Assembly (NCBI GenBank): GCA_949987705.1
Contig: OX465281.1
Span: 166,050,516 to 166,114,515, forward strand
Direction: 5' to 3'
Length of the DNA stretch: 64,000 nt
Source: Thereva unica
Taxonomy: Eukaryota > Arthropoda > Insecta > Diptera > Therevidae
Below the pieces are notes generated by a model that had not been told where the DNA came from, ran no database searches, and saw nothing but the letters and a program-made list of their open reading frames with translations. Positions 42,387 through 55,183 of this stretch are shown piece by piece; position 1 is the first letter of the stretch; each line of letters starts with the position of its first letter. Position numbers and translations under genes: made by a program.

Positions 42387-42718
42387 CACAGCGATTTAGT
42401 GTACAGGTTCAAGTACTTGTGCACACACAACAATAAGTCAAGGTGCTTCACTTTGACTACCCCTTACAGTTAGAGCAAAGGAGCTCTATCTTTAACATTT
42501 GGTGACCCCGATATTGATTACAAGTGGATCACTTGTGACACCATCTCAACCATCCAGAATTCGCTATAACCTCGCCATAGAGACGACAGAAACCACCAGT
42601 GAAGAATTCATCAATCCCATCAGCTGTCAATTAGTAGGCACCAGCAGTCTATATATCCAGAAACAACCAATACCATTCACTACTGCCTTAAGTAGCAATG
42701 GAGTAAGGTTAATCCAGC
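42387..42718 (+). other. BEL element 4: LTR right part, primer site, leader
   Basis: 42387-42497 is the LTR end (…ctttaaca). tttggtgaccccg from 42498 is the primer site. The leader to 42718 has a frame-shadow ORF only. Confidence 0.55.
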
Positions 42719-43043
42719 ATGGTAGCTTTAGACCAACTCGCTCAACAACAATATCAATTATCGCAAGCGATAGACAACATTATCAGCAATTATAAAAAGG
42801 CCCCAACTGAGAGAAAGACGAACATAGCTTACATCCAAGAGAAGCTTGAAAGTTTAGATAAAACTTGGGCTAAGTTTGAGGAAATCGACAACCAGATAAG
42901 GGCTATACCTGGGCCGCCGCCACATAGCCACCACTACTTTGTAAGTCAAACGTGTGAAACCACTAAGGATAATTACCGAAAATTTAGAAGCCACTTTATA
43001 GAGAAAATTAATTCGCTAATGGAACCACAAATTCAAGTGAATG
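42719..43043 (+). pseudogene. gag: BEL element 4 Gag, N-terminal part
   Basis: ATG 42719: MVALDQLAQQQYQLSQAIDN, a coiled, charged BEL Gag start. It is interrupted by Gypsy element 2 right after the duplicated aatg. The frame continues without change in 48251-49273. Confidence 0.8.
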
Positions 43044-43392
43044 TGTAGGGACATCGTCCTACTACTTCCGGGTTTACTTAGCTAAGGAGATATGTTTCGA
43101 AAAACATAATCGACTAAGGCTAAGTAATGAGAAAAAATAAAAATCTAATGAGTTGTCAAATATATATCAAAATAAATGTATCGCGTTGTTACAAATCAGT
43201 TTGTAATTAATTAAGGTGATTTCAAATCAATAACCCAAAGTTCATATACATATGTAATTCAATTAACCAAATATACGTGTAAAGGTTAGAAAGTTAAGAT
43301 AAATTGTGAATAGAAAGCAATAAAAATAAACTTGTAAAGTTACAACGTGTTCCAGTACTAATTAATAACTAACCCTAAATCCACCCACTAAA
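43044..43392 (+). repeat. 5' LTR of Gypsy element 2
   Basis: Direct copy of 47904-48250. It is followed by primer site TGGTGACCCCG (43394-43404). Confidence 0.9.
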
Positions 43393-43824
43393 TTGGTGAC
43401 CCCGTTAGAACAAGAGGAAATTAAAAGAAAACAAGAAAAGGAAAATTTAACACGAAGAAAGAAAACAGGAAAGGAGAGAGAAGATTGGCAGTAGGAAAAG
43501 GCATTGAGATAAGTCTAGTCCACAAATAAATAAAATAATAATAAAATTTAATAATTTTAGTTTAAAATTTATTTAAATTAAATCACAGATTTTTTTTATT
43601 GTTTGATTGTTAATAATTCTTTTAAATTAATTAGATATATTGTTCGAATTTAAAACATTTATTTTTTGACGTTTCAAGTGTGATTGAGTTTTTTTTTTTT
43701 CAAACGTGTACAAGTTTTGGTTTGAAATTAATTTTCCTTTGATTTAATTTTTGTGTGTGGATAGACACAGTTGGGTTTATTCAGATTTTCACTTTATCTG
43801 GTCGGATTTATTTTTTCTTTAAAC

Positions 43825-44823
43825 ATGCAACGGGAAAATTATTTGGACAACTCTTTTGTAGTAGAAATGGAAGAATCCTTGAACAGCCTGGAGGAGGGGC
43901 TGCCGGATCAGCGTAGGGTTCGGGCAGAAGTTGACATAGCCTCAACGGCGAGATTCAATCTGCCCGAATTCCATCAGAGCGACCCGGCAGTCTGGTTCTA
44001 CCAGGCTGAGGCTCAATTTGGGCTGAACGGGATAACTTCCGATAAAACGAAGTTGTCCCACATTGTGTCCGCTCTCCCGACGGAGGCGGCCAAGATTTTG
44101 CTACATGCGTTTCCGGACCTCAGCTCTGCCAGCTATACTGAGGCTAAGAGGCGGTTGCTGGAACGATATGGTTTATCGACCAGGAACCGCCTCGAGCAGC
44201 TGTTGGCGGCGCATGAGCCCGGAGACCGCAAGCCCTCAGATTTCCTGAGGGGATTGCAGAGTCTGGCAGGGGACTGTCTCGGGGATGGCGAAGAGCTCAT
44301 CAGGAATCTTTGGGAGCGAAGGTTACCCAGGGACATCCAGGTGGTGCTTGCCGCATCCGCTGACCAGTCCCTAGGGCAGCTGTCGAAGCTGGCGGATACA
44401 GTGTGGGAGACCACTGCTCGTTCAGCCCCCGCTCAGGTGTCAGAAGTGGGAAACTCATCGTCCCTGGAGCGGACCGTTCTCTCTCTTCAACGCAAGGTGC
44501 AGCAATTGCGGACACTTGTGTTGAGGAGAGGGCAAGGCCAAGGCCAGGAGCAGGCGGGTAGGTCTTCTGGTCGGCAGCGATGGAGCCGATCTCCGGTTCA
44601 ACAACCGAAGGCTACATCGACAGAGACCAGGGGTCCCACCAATCGAGGAGCGGTCCCCAAGGCTTCATCATCGGCACAAGCGCTACCGGGGACGCTCTGC
44701 TACTACCACTACCGCTACGGCAGTGAGGCAGAGCGGTGCACCCCACCGTGTGCCTTCAAAGGCCCTGGATCTACAGCCAAAAAGGACAGGAAGATGAAGG
44801 GGGCCCGTCACCCAAAAAATTAA
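43825..44823 (+). CDS. gag: Gag of Gypsy element 2
   Basis: Start ATG 43825 ([20 protein letters not shown]); the upstream open part has no ATG. 332 residues: capsid region with [40 protein letters not shown] and [18 protein letters not shown], a Gln/Arg/Ser-rich linker and the knuckle [18 protein letters not shown] with C-H-C-C ligands intact. It ends RHPKN before TAA at a slip site. Uninterrupted. Confidence 0.92.
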   Translation: MQRENYLDNSFVVEMEESLNSLEEGLPDQRRVRAEVDIASTARFNLPEFHQSDPAVWFYQAEAQFGLNGITSDKTKLSHIVSALPTEAAKILLHAFPDLSSASYTEAKRRLLERYGLSTRNRLEQLLAAHEPGDRKPSDFLRGLQSLAGDCLGDGEELIRNLWERRLPRDIQVVLAASADQSLGQLSKLADTVWETTARSAPAQVSEVGNSSSLERTVLSLQRKVQQLRTLVLRRGQGQGQEQAGRSSGRQRWSRSPVQQPKATSTETRGPTNRGAVPKASSSAQALPGTLCYYHYRYGSEAERCTPPCAFKGPGSTAKKDRKMKGARHPKN

Positions 44824-44870
44824 ATTGGCGGGGAGTCGCCTCATCCGCGGGCGTCTCTCAGCAGAGACGC
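44814..44870 (+). promoter_or_regulatory. -1 frameshift signal of Gypsy element 2
   Basis: A AAA AAT (44814-44820) in the gag frame directly before TAA 44821-44823. The -1 frame is open (TTA AAT TGG). Stem GGCG/CGCC (44827-44830 with 44837-44840) starts 6 nt after the heptamer, and a perfect stem GCGTCTC/GAGACGC follows (44851-44857 with 44864-44870). Confidence 0.75.
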
Positions 44871-46019
44871 TCGTGTAGATTATTTGTCCGCGACCAGCAC
44901 AATCAGTTCGATTTTCTGATCGACTCTGGCGCGGACATATCATTAGTTCCCAAGCACACGTTTAGGGTACAAACAACATGTCCTAATTTGCTTCTGCGGG
45001 CCGCAAATGGATCCACGATCCAAACTTTTGGCGCGAAGTTGCTGGAACTGAACCTAGGTCTTCGCCGACGGTTCATCCACAACTTCATCATAGCCAACAC
45101 CAACAAAGCTATACTCGGTGCGGACTTTCTCACAAAGTTCGAGCTCATTCTCGATTTTAAACATCGAGAATTAGTAGACTCACAGACCAGTCTGCGGACT
45201 GATGTCTGTACTACTAGTGAGTATATACTCGAGAGCTTTGAATGCCAACATCTTGGCAAATATAAAATATTGTTAATGAAGTACGCTTCATTAACACAAC
45301 CACCAAATTTTAACCTACCGGTTAAACACAATGTGCAACACCACATTGTTACTAATGGGCAATTACCTTTCGTTACCGCTCGTAGACTTCATCCTGAGAA
45401 GCTCAAGGTGGCGAAATTGGAGTTTGAACATATGGTTCAACTAGGGATTTGTCGACCATCGTCGTCTCCCGCAGCATCCCCACTTCATCTGGTCCCTAAA
45501 CGGGATACAAATGATTGGAGGCCATGCGGCGACTACCGTCGCCTTAATGCAGTCACAGTGCCGGATAGATATCCAATCCCGCACATTCACAATTTTTCTG
45601 TGAACCTTCACGGATGCACGATTTTTTCGAAGGTGGATTTAGTACGTGCGTATCATAACATCCCCATTGCACAAGAAGACGTGCATAAGACTGCCATAAT
45701 AACACCTTTTGGTCTGTTTGAGTTTACTCGCATGCCATTTGGGTTAAGAAATGCAGCCCAGTCATTTCAAAGATTTATGAACGAAGTCACAAGAGACTTA
45801 GACTTCGTTTATGTCTATCTAGACGATATACTTATCGCTAGTAAATCCGAGGATGAGCATCTCACTCACCTCGAATTACTGTTTAAACGCCTTGATAATT
45901 TTGGTTTAACAATAAAATTATCAAAATGCGTTTTTGGGGTCAGTGAGATCAACTTTTTGGGACATAGTATCGGCAAGGGATGGAATCCTTCCATCACCCG
46001 AACGAGTCCAAGCAATTAG
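44820..46019 (+). pseudogene. pol: Pol of Gypsy element 2, part 1: protease and reverse transcriptase
   Basis: Protease [21 protein letters not shown] with [25 protein letters not shown] and YLDD (near 45817). After [10 protein letters not shown] a one-base insertion near 45972 shifts the frame; the frame ends at 46019. Confidence 0.9.
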
Positions 46020-46983
46020 TGACCTCACAACTCCAACAACAGTCAAACAAATACAAAAATTTATAGGAATGGTGAACTTTTATCACCGATTTATTCCTAA
46101 ACTAGCACAACTGCTAGTACCGATCAATGAACACTTGAGGGAACTCCTCAATTGTTCATCAACAACAAAAAATAGGGAACAACTTCCTTGGCCCGCAGAA
46201 TGCCAACAAGCATTCCTCGACGTGAAAGACGCAATGGCTGCAGCAGTGATGCTGATACACCCACTAGAGGATGCTAAATATAGCGTCACAACTGACGCTT
46301 CCGATTTTGCTATCGGAGCTGTGCTGGAACAATTTAACGGTCACAGATGGCAACCATTAGCTTTCTTTTCTAAGAAGTTATCATCTGCTGAACGAAATTA
46401 TTCTGCATTTGATCGCGAACTACTCGCAATCTTTGCAGCAATAAAACATTTTCGGTACTTTGTTGAAGGAAGAAATTTCGTGGTCTACACTGACCACAAA
46501 CCTTTAATACATGCCCTTCACACAAAAACCGAAAGATCTCCCCGCCAAACAAGGCACCTGAGCCTAATTTCCCAGTTCACAACAGACATCAGACATGTCT
46601 CTGGGAAACAAAACGTTGTCGCAGATTATTTATCTCGCTCTTTAGCGGCCGACAACGTTGACACAATCACCTTCGCTTTGCCACATCTGGCGAAGGCACA
46701 AGAAGGTGACAAGGAGTTACAACGACTCCAAGAGCATCCCAGTAGTAGCTCGAAGGTAAAACTAATACTCACACCAATCCCTTTCACAACTCATGAAGTT
46801 TGGTGTGAGATTAGCACGGGTACATTACGCCCATATATACCTTCATCATTAAGAAGATTAGCATTCAAGCTGAACATAGCTTGTCGCATCCAGGCATACG
46901 CGCCACAAGGCAAGCTATCACTAAAAAATATTTTTGGCCAGCGATCAACAAAGACTGTAACAACTGGTCTAGATCCTGTGTAG
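45973..46983 (+). pseudogene. Pol of Gypsy element 2, part 2: RT connection and RNase H
   Basis: [16 protein letters not shown], then RNase [39 protein letters not shown] and VVYTDHKPL. This stretch shows what is lost at 19384 in element 1. It shifts frame again near 46870, before the integrase finger. Confidence 0.9.
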
Positions 46984-47882
46984 GCTGCCAAAAGTCTAAA
47001 GTTTCGAGACACACCAAATCTCCACATGAAGCTTTTAATTTACCGAATAATAGATTCGAACATATCCATATGGATATTGTTGGACCATTGCCCCCATCTC
47101 GTGGATATTCATATATTCTAACAATCGTAGACCGATTTACGTGATGGCCAGAAGCATATCCAATTAGGGACATTTCAGCTTCTACGGTGGCCAAACATTT
47201 TGTCACCGAGTATGTTCCAAGATTTGGCGCACCACTTGAACTTACAACTGATCAAGGGTCGCAATTTGAATCAAAATTATTCAATGAAGTCACAAGACTT
47301 CTAGGTACGCATAGAATACGTACAACCGCCTACCATCCGCAAGCAAATGGGATGGTTGAGCGGTTTCATAGACAACTGAAAGCGCCCTTAATGGCAAGGG
47401 ACAACACTACTCATTGGAGTGAGGATTTGCCCTTTGTTTTATTAGGTATTCGCTCGGCAATTAAAACCGATTTACAATGCTCACCAGCAGAACTTGTCTA
47501 TGGACAGAATCTGAGACTCCCCAATTCGATTTCCATCCCAACGGATGAGAATCCGATAGAGCACTCAGAATTTCTAACAAGTCTTCGCACACACATGAAA
47601 AGTCTGGCGGCAACACAACCCCGACAAACCGCACAGAAGGATGTGTACGTGCCGAACGCCTTGGAGAACGCGAAGTACGTTTTCATACGTACCGATCGTG
47701 TTCGGCGGCCTTTTGAAACACCATACGAAGGGCCATTCAAGGTAATCAAAAGATTACGTAAACATTTTGTCTTCAAGCTAAATGACACAAACAAGTCGAT
47801 AAGTATTGACCGACTGAAACCGGCTTTTGAGTGTGACCGAGACGTTGAAGCAGCATCAATTCGCTCGGTACACTTCATGTAA
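46872..47882 (+). pseudogene. Pol of Gypsy element 2, part 3: integrase
   Basis: HHCC finger (HPGIRATRQ ... CVGCQKSK), HMDIVGPLPPSRGYSYIL, then a TGA at 47142-47144 where element 1 has CGA. The same frame continues with TTDQGSQFESKLF, NGMVERFHRQLK and the C-terminal PFETPYEGPFKVIKRLRKHF to 47882. Catalytic Asp, Asp, Glu are all present. Confidence 0.9.
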
Positions 47883-47903
47883 CGCTACGCTGGGAGGGGA
47901 GTA

Positions 47904-48250
47904 TGTAGGGACATCGTCCTACTACTTCCGGGTTTACTTAGCTAAGGAGATATGTTTCGAAAAACATAATCGACTGAGGCTAAGTAATGAGAAAAAATAA
48001 AAATCTAATGAGTTGTCAAAAATATATCAAAATAAATGTATCGCGTTGTTACAAATCAGTTTGTAATTAATTAAGGTGATTTCAAATCAATAACCCAAAG
48101 TTCATATACATATGTAATTCAATTAACCAAATATATGTAGAGGTTAGAAAGTTAAGATAAATTGTGAATAGAAAGCAATAAAAATAAACTTGTAAAGTTA
48201 CAACGTGTTCCAGTACTAATTACTAACTAACCCTAAATCCACCCACTAAA
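47904..48250 (+). repeat. 3' LTR of Gypsy element 2
   Basis: Preceded by the purine tract gggagggga. It ends ccactaaa before the duplicated aatg. Confidence 0.9.
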
Positions 48251-49273
48251 AATGTACATACCAGCGAAGGATATGCACCAGCACCAGAAGCTGAGAAGAG
48301 CAAACATCTAGGAGCGATCGCTAAGGCACAAAAGGAAATTCAGTTATCACCAAGGGAGTCAGATTGTCCACTCCCTACTAATCCACCATCATCAAGGCCT
48401 TACACCGAGAATTCATCCGAATTACAGAAGGCATTGAGAACTCAGAAGCAAGTGACTGAATTTTTAAGCAGATTTCTTCAGACACTAATAATAGACAACG
48501 CACATACTAGAGAGTATTATTTAATCAAGAAAAGGACCATCGAGAGATACTGGGCACAACTGGAGGAGCTCAGCCACACCACATGGGGACTGAGGGATGA
48601 TCCTAATGAAGCCGGAAGTGATCTCAACACGTTTATCAACCTGGAGGAAAGAGTCCACGGATATCTCATACAACTGGAAGCCAAATTAAAAGAGCCAAAC
48701 ATTTCATTACCTTCAGCAGCCAATGGCACTTGCAATACCACATTACGTTTGCCAAAAATTACATTACCGAAATTCGATGGAGACTATTTACAGTGGCGTC
48801 AATTTTATGAATTATTCACAGAGATGGTACATAACCAACCAATGCCAGACTGTCAAAAAATGTGGTACCTAAAAACAAATTTAACTGGTGAAGCTGAGAA
48901 GCTTGTGAGGCACTTCTCGCTATCCGAAGAAAGCTATTCCTCTGCGCTAAAAACACTAAAGGATCGATATGACAATCCCAGACTTTTAGTCGCAGCATTG
49001 GTCAATAAGCTATTGTCACAACCTTCGCATTCAGGCGATAATACTTCTGCAGCCGCTATAAAATCACTGCATGACACAACACATGAGTGTTTGAAGGGAC
49101 TAGAAAATTTAAAAATATCAACCAGCGGTTGGGATCCATTACTCCTTCACTTGCTAGTGAAAAAACTGGATAGAACAACTCACGCATTGTACGAGCAATC
49201 TCTAACAATCCAAGAGCTCTGCAAACTATTAAACACCTTTTGGGGTTTCTTGAAACCCGCTTCCAATCTTTAG
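48251..49273 (+). pseudogene. gag: BEL element 4 Gag, central part
   Basis: Continues the frame of 42719-43043. Contains the BEL Gag core: LPKITLPKFDGDYLQWRQFY, EMVHNQPMPDCQKMWYLK, LTGEAEKLVRHF and KISTSGWDPLLLHLLVKKL. A frame change near 49240 moves FLETRFQSLEDLGNN to another frame just before the solo LTR. Confidence 0.88.
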
Positions 49274-49547
49274 AAGATCTCGGCAACAATGCAAAAACAC
49301 TGGATGAAAATAAAAGGAGCATCATCTGTTCGGCCCCGAACACATCAACCTGAAAGGGGACAGGATTTCACAAAAAAAAAAAAAAAAAAACACAACACAT
49401 ATAAAATACAAATTTAATTTGTCCTAAGAATCTATAAACTTAATCTAGTTACCCTAATTCTAAGACTTAAAAATAAAAATACATAAACTTAAACTTTGAA
49501 ATAAACTTAAAAACTAAATTAAACTTATGAAGTATGCTGAAATAAAG

Positions 49548-49550
<3 letters not shown>

Positions 49551-49639
<89 letters not shown>
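49551..49639. repeat. (TA)n microsatellite, left
   Basis: About 80 bp of TA repeats abutting the MITE. Similar runs lie at 50587-50667 and 53924-53964, as if one AT tract was split by two insertions. Confidence 0.9.
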
Positions 49640-50584
49640 GGCCGATTCTCCAGAACCTTTAACCTGCTTGTCGCTTCGAAAATTTTATGACTAACAATTT
49701 TTATAAGAAGATTAAAAATAAAAGAAGCTATCAATAATGTTAAGAAACTATTAATGAACAATAAGATATAAGTACGAAGTCATTTAAAACGATATATTGC
49801 AATAAAATTTGAAAAAATGTTCCGTTACCTGTCACTTTTCGGCCTGTCTTTAGCGGTAATCTGAATGAAAAACTATTTATATTTGTGATAGGAAGCGTTG
49901 AAACAAATAGTGAAAAGTGAAAAGTTGTAGTTTAACTCTTAAGGAAAAATGCAGTTGTGTTCGGTGCAGTGTCAAATCGCTATATTTTCCAAAAAACAAC
50001 TCTGAAGTTTGTCCCTAGGTTTTGACGTCAAAGTTGTAACCCGCATGGTAAGTCGAAGTACTCCGAATTGTCTCATTTTATCATAATTTTTTTTAAATGC
50101 ACTTATTGTTCAGACACTAACGAACATGTGCATACATTTTGTGACAAAAATAAGTTGAAATCGGTTGATTTTTGGGCAAAACTGGGTAACATGAACGTAG
50201 GTTACATTTAAATGTCAAAGTTGTAACTGCAATTAATTTGCTCATATTACATTAAATTCATCCCCGTAAAATTTCTTATGACGTATTGTAACTAATTAAA
50301 TCATATGTAACGTTTCCTTCACTTAAATTGTTTCATGAATCTTAAAAAAAAGTAATTTAAGCGAATGTCAAAATTGTAACCATGTCAAATTTGATGTCAA
50401 AATTGTAACCATGTCAATACAACCATGTCATAAAAAAAAATGCGCATTGAATTTTTTAATGTTCTACATCAGAAAACATTTATTTATGAAATAAGAAACA
50501 CAAAAAATATCATGGCACGGTTGTGCTATCAATTTGAAATTTCATTTTTCCAATTAGCTCAGGTTAAAGGTTCTGGAGAATCGC

Positions 50585-50586
<2 letters not shown>
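49640..50586. mobile_element. MITE with 27-bp terminal inverted repeats
   Basis: Ends g(g)ccgattctccagaacc ... aacctg and caggttaaaggttctggaga atcgccc, with one mismatch. It is flanked on both sides by (TA)n, consistent with a TA target. Four copies of gtcaaa(g/a)ttgtaac lie inside (50027, 50214, 50367, 50396). No transposase. Confidence 0.8.
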
Positions 50587-50667
<81 letters not shown>

Positions 50668-51029
50668 CTAGCATAAAACCCGCGTGCCTTGCAACGCCTT
50701 TAAAAACTGTTTATTATGTGCAATGTTTTCCTTAAAAAAAGAAACCAACAAAAAAGTCAGCTGTTATTATCCCTAAAAAGGGTTTATTATAGTGCATTTT
50801 TTTAATAAATATGGTAAACAAATTACTGCGAATATCACCTCTCCTCAACAAATCTGCAAGTTTTAAAGTAGATTGGCATGTATATGTCATCAAGAAAAGT
50901 GACATTTTAGGGTTTGACGAACGTTCGTTAAGTTTGTTCGCCTATTTACGTGGATGTAAGAAATTATGAAGCAATCACAAATGAATATTAAATAAAGTGA
51001 ATTTCGAGTCATTCATTTCTACGTGATTA

Positions 51030-53640
51030 TAGGGATGCACTGTCAAAATTTCAGCCCTTCAGCTTCAGAGGTTTGGGTTAACCCCATTTCATCCCCTTAG
51101 GGGATGAATTTCGAATACTCGCCTCTTAGTGGATGTCCATGTCATTATAGGGATGCACTGTCCAAATTTCAACCCTGTAGTTCCAGTAGTTTGGTAAACC
51201 AAATTTTACCCCTTTAGGGGATGAATTTCGAAAAATCGCTTCTTAGTAAATGTCCACGATGCACTGTCAAAATTTCAGCCGTTTAGCTCCAGCGGTTTGG
51301 CTTAACCCCATTTAACCCCCTTAGGGGATTCAATCGTCCCTAAGTGGATGCCCACGTCATTGTAGTGATGCACGGTCAAAATTAGAGCCCTCCAGTTTCA
51401 GCGGTGTGGGTTAATCCCATTTCACCCCATTAGGGGATAAATTTCGAAAAATCGCTTCTTAGTGGATGTCCACGTCATTAAGGGGATGCACTGTCAAAAT
51501 TTCAGCCCTATAGCTCCAGCGGTTTGGATAAACCCCATTTCACCCCCTTAGGGGATGAATTTCGAAAAATCGCTTTATAGTGGATGTCCACTTCATTATA
51601 GAGATGCACTGTCCAAATTTCAGCCCTATAGATTTAGCGGTTTGTAAAAACCCCATTTCACACCCTTAGGGGATGAATTTCGAAAAATCGCTCTTTAGTG
51701 GATGTAAACGTCATTATAGGGATGCACTGTCAAAATTTCAGCCGTATAGCTTTAGAGGTTTGTATAAACCCCATTTCACACCCTTAGGGGATGAATTTCG
51801 AAAAATCGCTCTTTAGTGGATGTCCACGTCATTATAGGGATGCACTGTTAAAATTTCAATTCTATAGCTCCAGCGGTTTGGATAAACCCTATTTCACCCC
51901 CTTAAGGGATGAATTTCGAAAAATTGCTTTATAGTGGATGTCCACGCCATTATAGAGATGCACTGTCAAAATTTCAGCCCTATAGCTCCAACGGTTTGGA
52001 TAAACCCCATTTCACCCCCTTAGGGAATGAATTTCGAAAAAGCGCTTTTTAGTGGATGTAAACGTCATTATAGGGATGCACTGTCAAACTTTCAGCCCTA
52101 TAGCTCCAGCGGTTTGGGTAAACCCGCTTAGGGGATGAATTTCGAAAAATCGCTTCTTAGTGGATGTCCACGCCATTATAGGGATGCACTGTCAAAATTT
52201 CAGCCCTATAGCTCCAACGGTTTGGATAAACCCCATTTCACCCCCTTAGGGGATGAATTTCGAAAAATCGTTTCTTAGTGGATGTCCACGCCATTATAGG
52301 GATGCACTATCAAAATTTCAGCCCTATAGCTCCAACGGTTTGGATAAACCCCATTTCACCCCCTTAGGGGATGAATTTCGAAAAATCGCTTCTTAGTGGA
52401 TGTCCACGCCATTATAGGGATGCACTGTCAAAATTTCAGCCCTATAGCTCCAACGGTTTGGATAAACCCCATTTCACCCCCTTAGGGGATGAATTTCGAA
52501 AAATCGCTTTTTAGTGGATGTAAACGTCATTATAGGGATGCACTGTCAAAATTTCAGCCCTATAGCTAAAGCGGTTTGGGTAAACCCGCTTAGGGGATGA
52601 ATTTCGAAAAATCGCTTCTTAGTGGATGTCCACGCCATTATAGGGATGCACTGTCAAAATTTCAGCCCTATAGCTCCAACGGTTTGGATAAACCCCATTT
52701 CACCCCCTTAGGGGATGAATGTCGAAAAATCGTTCCTTAGTGGATGTCCACGCCATTATAGGGGATGCACTATCAAAATTTCAGCAATATAGCTCCAACG
52801 GTTTGGATAAACCCCATTTCACCCCCTTAGGGGATGAATTTCGAAAAATCGCTTCTTAGTGGATGTCCACGCCATTATAGGGATGCACTGTCAAAATTTC
52901 AGCCCTATAGCTCCAACGGTTTGGATAAACCCCATTTCACCCCCTTAGGGGATGAATTTCGAAAAATCGCTTTTTAGTGGATGTAAACGTCATTATAGGG
53001 ATGCACTGTCAAAATTTCAGCCCTATAGCTCCAGCGGTTTGGGTAAACCCCATTTCACCCCCTTAGGGGATGAATTTCGAAAAATCGCTTGTTAGTGGAT
53101 GTCCACGCCATTATAGGGATGCACTGTCAAAATTTCAGCCCTATAGCTCCAACGGTTTGGATAAACCCCATTTCACCCCCTTAGGGGATGAATTTCGAAA
53201 AATCGCTTCTTAGTGGATATCCACGCCATTATAGGGATGCACTGTCAAAATTTCAGCCCTATAGCTCCAACGGTTTGGATAAACCCCATTTCACCCCCTT
53301 AGGGGATGAATTTCGAAAAATCGCTTCTTAGTGGATGTCCACGCCATTATAGGGATGCACTGTCAAAATTTCAGCCCTATAGCTCCAACGGTTTGGATAA
53401 ACCCCATTTCACCCCCTTAGGGGATGAATTTCAAAAAATCGTTTTTTAGTGGATGTAAACGTCATTATAGGGATGCACTGTCCAAATTTCAGCCCTATAG
53501 CTCCAGCGGTTTGGATAAACCCCATTTCACCCCCTTAGGGGATGAATTTCGAAAAATCGCTTTTTAGTGGATGTCCACGCCATTATAGGGATGCACAGTC
53601 AAAATTTCAGCCCTTTAGCTCCAGCGGTTTAAGTTGTGCG
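51030..53640. repeat. 118-bp tandem satellite, about 22 units
   Basis: Unit read on plus: ggatgaatttcgaaaaatcg, cttcttagtggatgtccacg, ccattatagggatgcactgt, caaaatttcagccctatagc, aaccccatttcaccccctta. Outer units are more diverged than inner ones. A shortened unit (gggtaaacccgcttagggg) recurs near 52110 and 52572, and an actatcaa variant near 52306 and 52768. This points to a block duplication of about 460 bp. Confidence 0.95.
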
Positions 53641-53827
53641 TTGTCTGTGAGTCAGTTACTTTTTATACAATAGAAAAAAATCCCCTTGCAACTTATTGAA
53701 CCCCATTTCACCCCCTTCAACCCTTTTGTTCTCCATAAAAAGTAGCCTATGTCCGTCTCCAAGGTCTAAACTATGTCTGTTGCAAATTTCATCAAAATCG
53801 GTTTAGTGGTTTAGGCGTGAAAGCGTA

Positions 53828-53891
<64 letters not shown>
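53828..53891. repeat. (CAGA)n microsatellite
   Basis: About 15 copies of the tetranucleotide cagacagaca type near the Helitron 5' end. Related TGTC repeats mark the other Helitron 5' ends in the window. Confidence 0.9.
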
Positions 53892-53892
<1 letters not shown>

Positions 53893-53932
53893 GTTACTTT
53901 CGCATTTATAATATTAGTAAGGATATATATAT

Positions 53933-53969
<37 letters not shown>

Positions 53970-55135
53970 ACATTGAATTTTAATAAATAAATCCTGAAAC
54001 ATAAGAAATAAACAATAAACATTAGCACTGAAATATAAAATGAAAATAAACCTGAAATCAAAATTAACTTAAAAATCAATACAATAATATAATTTTGCAG
54101 AAAAATATTACTTACCTAGTTATTTATGTTTGTTTGTTTACTTTACAAACAAGAGCAAGTTGATACTTGCCCATTACCTAAAAACCTAAAAAATTGATGA
54201 AATTATTAATAAAATATTAAAAACAAACTAGAAGATCATACTTACCTGCAAATTTTATCTGAAACGAGACAAGCAGAATTAATAAAAATAAAGATAATTG
54301 AAAATCACAGACAACAACAACAACTACAGAAGAACGTAAACAAACCGAATTTAACTAAATAACATATAAAAAGCACATCCAAGTTAAGGAAACTTGCGCA
54401 ATATGTGCTACATATCATTTCACCTGTACAATATGTGTCTATTTCACGCATTACAGGTGAAAAATAGCATTTTTAGGTGGAAAATGACGGATATAACCTA
54501 TCATTTTTACCCACCTATTTTCACACAAGAAAACACAATTTCCCACATCTACAACACACACAACTTTTCACAGGTGAACATTAAACACACCACATCATGT
54601 TACTTACCTGAAAGTTCAGGAAAAACAGGTGAAAAACACTAAAATATCACTCGCGACATACACAAAACTTTTCCCGGCAAAGAAACGTCAAATTTTATGT
54701 TTCATTATGAAAATGACATATGAAACTTATGTAGAATTTCGCGCGGATTCTAATGGTGACATTAAAAACATCGAAAAAGATTCTTATAAAAAGATATTGT
54801 GATAATAATATCTCTCCATAAGGTTAAGGAGAAAGAAAGAGAAAATAAGTGTATGAAATTAAAGCGAGATAAGAATAGTTGTTACAAAATGGAGAAAGGA
54901 AATTATTCATGGCCATTTTTGGGAATAAAAATATCCCTGCAATAAAAATTGATAAAAAAGAGAAAAACAGTCGAAAAAATATAAAAAAATTAAAATAATT
55001 ATTTTTAAATACATTACAAATAATTTCTATACAATTGGCCTCAAAATTCGGAGAAAGTTAATAATTTTACGTTGCCGATAAGGCAGTTCGCAACAAGGAA
55101 ATAAAATTTCCTAAAGGATACCGTTATCTTTGGAC

Positions 55136-55143
55136 TATAAAAA
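55136..55143 (+). promoter_or_regulatory. TATA box of the solo LTR
   Basis: TATAAAAA followed by cgcggacgcatcc, as in the TATA context of the element 1 LTR. Predicted start about 55166, just before the hairpin array. Confidence 0.55.
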
Positions 55144-55183
55144 CGCGGACGCATCCTTATTCGGCCTCTCAATTTTCAGATAA

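Larger units (their letters stand above)
43044..48250 (+). mobile_element. Ty3/Gypsy element 2 (CsRn1-like), degraded
   Basis: LTRs of 349 and 347 bp beginning TGTAGGGACATCG, target duplication aatg (43040-43043 and 48251-48254). The same gene order as Gypsy element 1 with very similar protein sequence, but different LTRs. LTR copies differ at about five positions, and pol has two frameshifts and one stop, so it is older than element 1. Confidence 0.93.
50668..53923 (-). mobile_element. Non-autonomous Helitron with a 118-bp satellite
   Basis: On the minus strand it starts A|TCCTTACTAATATTATAAA then GTCTGTCTG repeats (53830-53891) and ttacgctttcacgcctaaac, and ends ggcgttgcaaggcacgcggg, ttttatg, CTAG (50668-50671), T. 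Both ends abut AT repeats, giving the AT target. The 3' end family is shared with 794-2161 and 24428. No coding. Confidence 0.88.

Noticed and set aside
49525..50676. Open frames with Tyr-Ile repeats
   Set aside because: They are translations of TA microsatellites.
51030..53640. CRISPR-like regular array
   Set aside because: The whole 118-bp unit repeats, with no unique spacers, and lies inside a eukaryotic Helitron.
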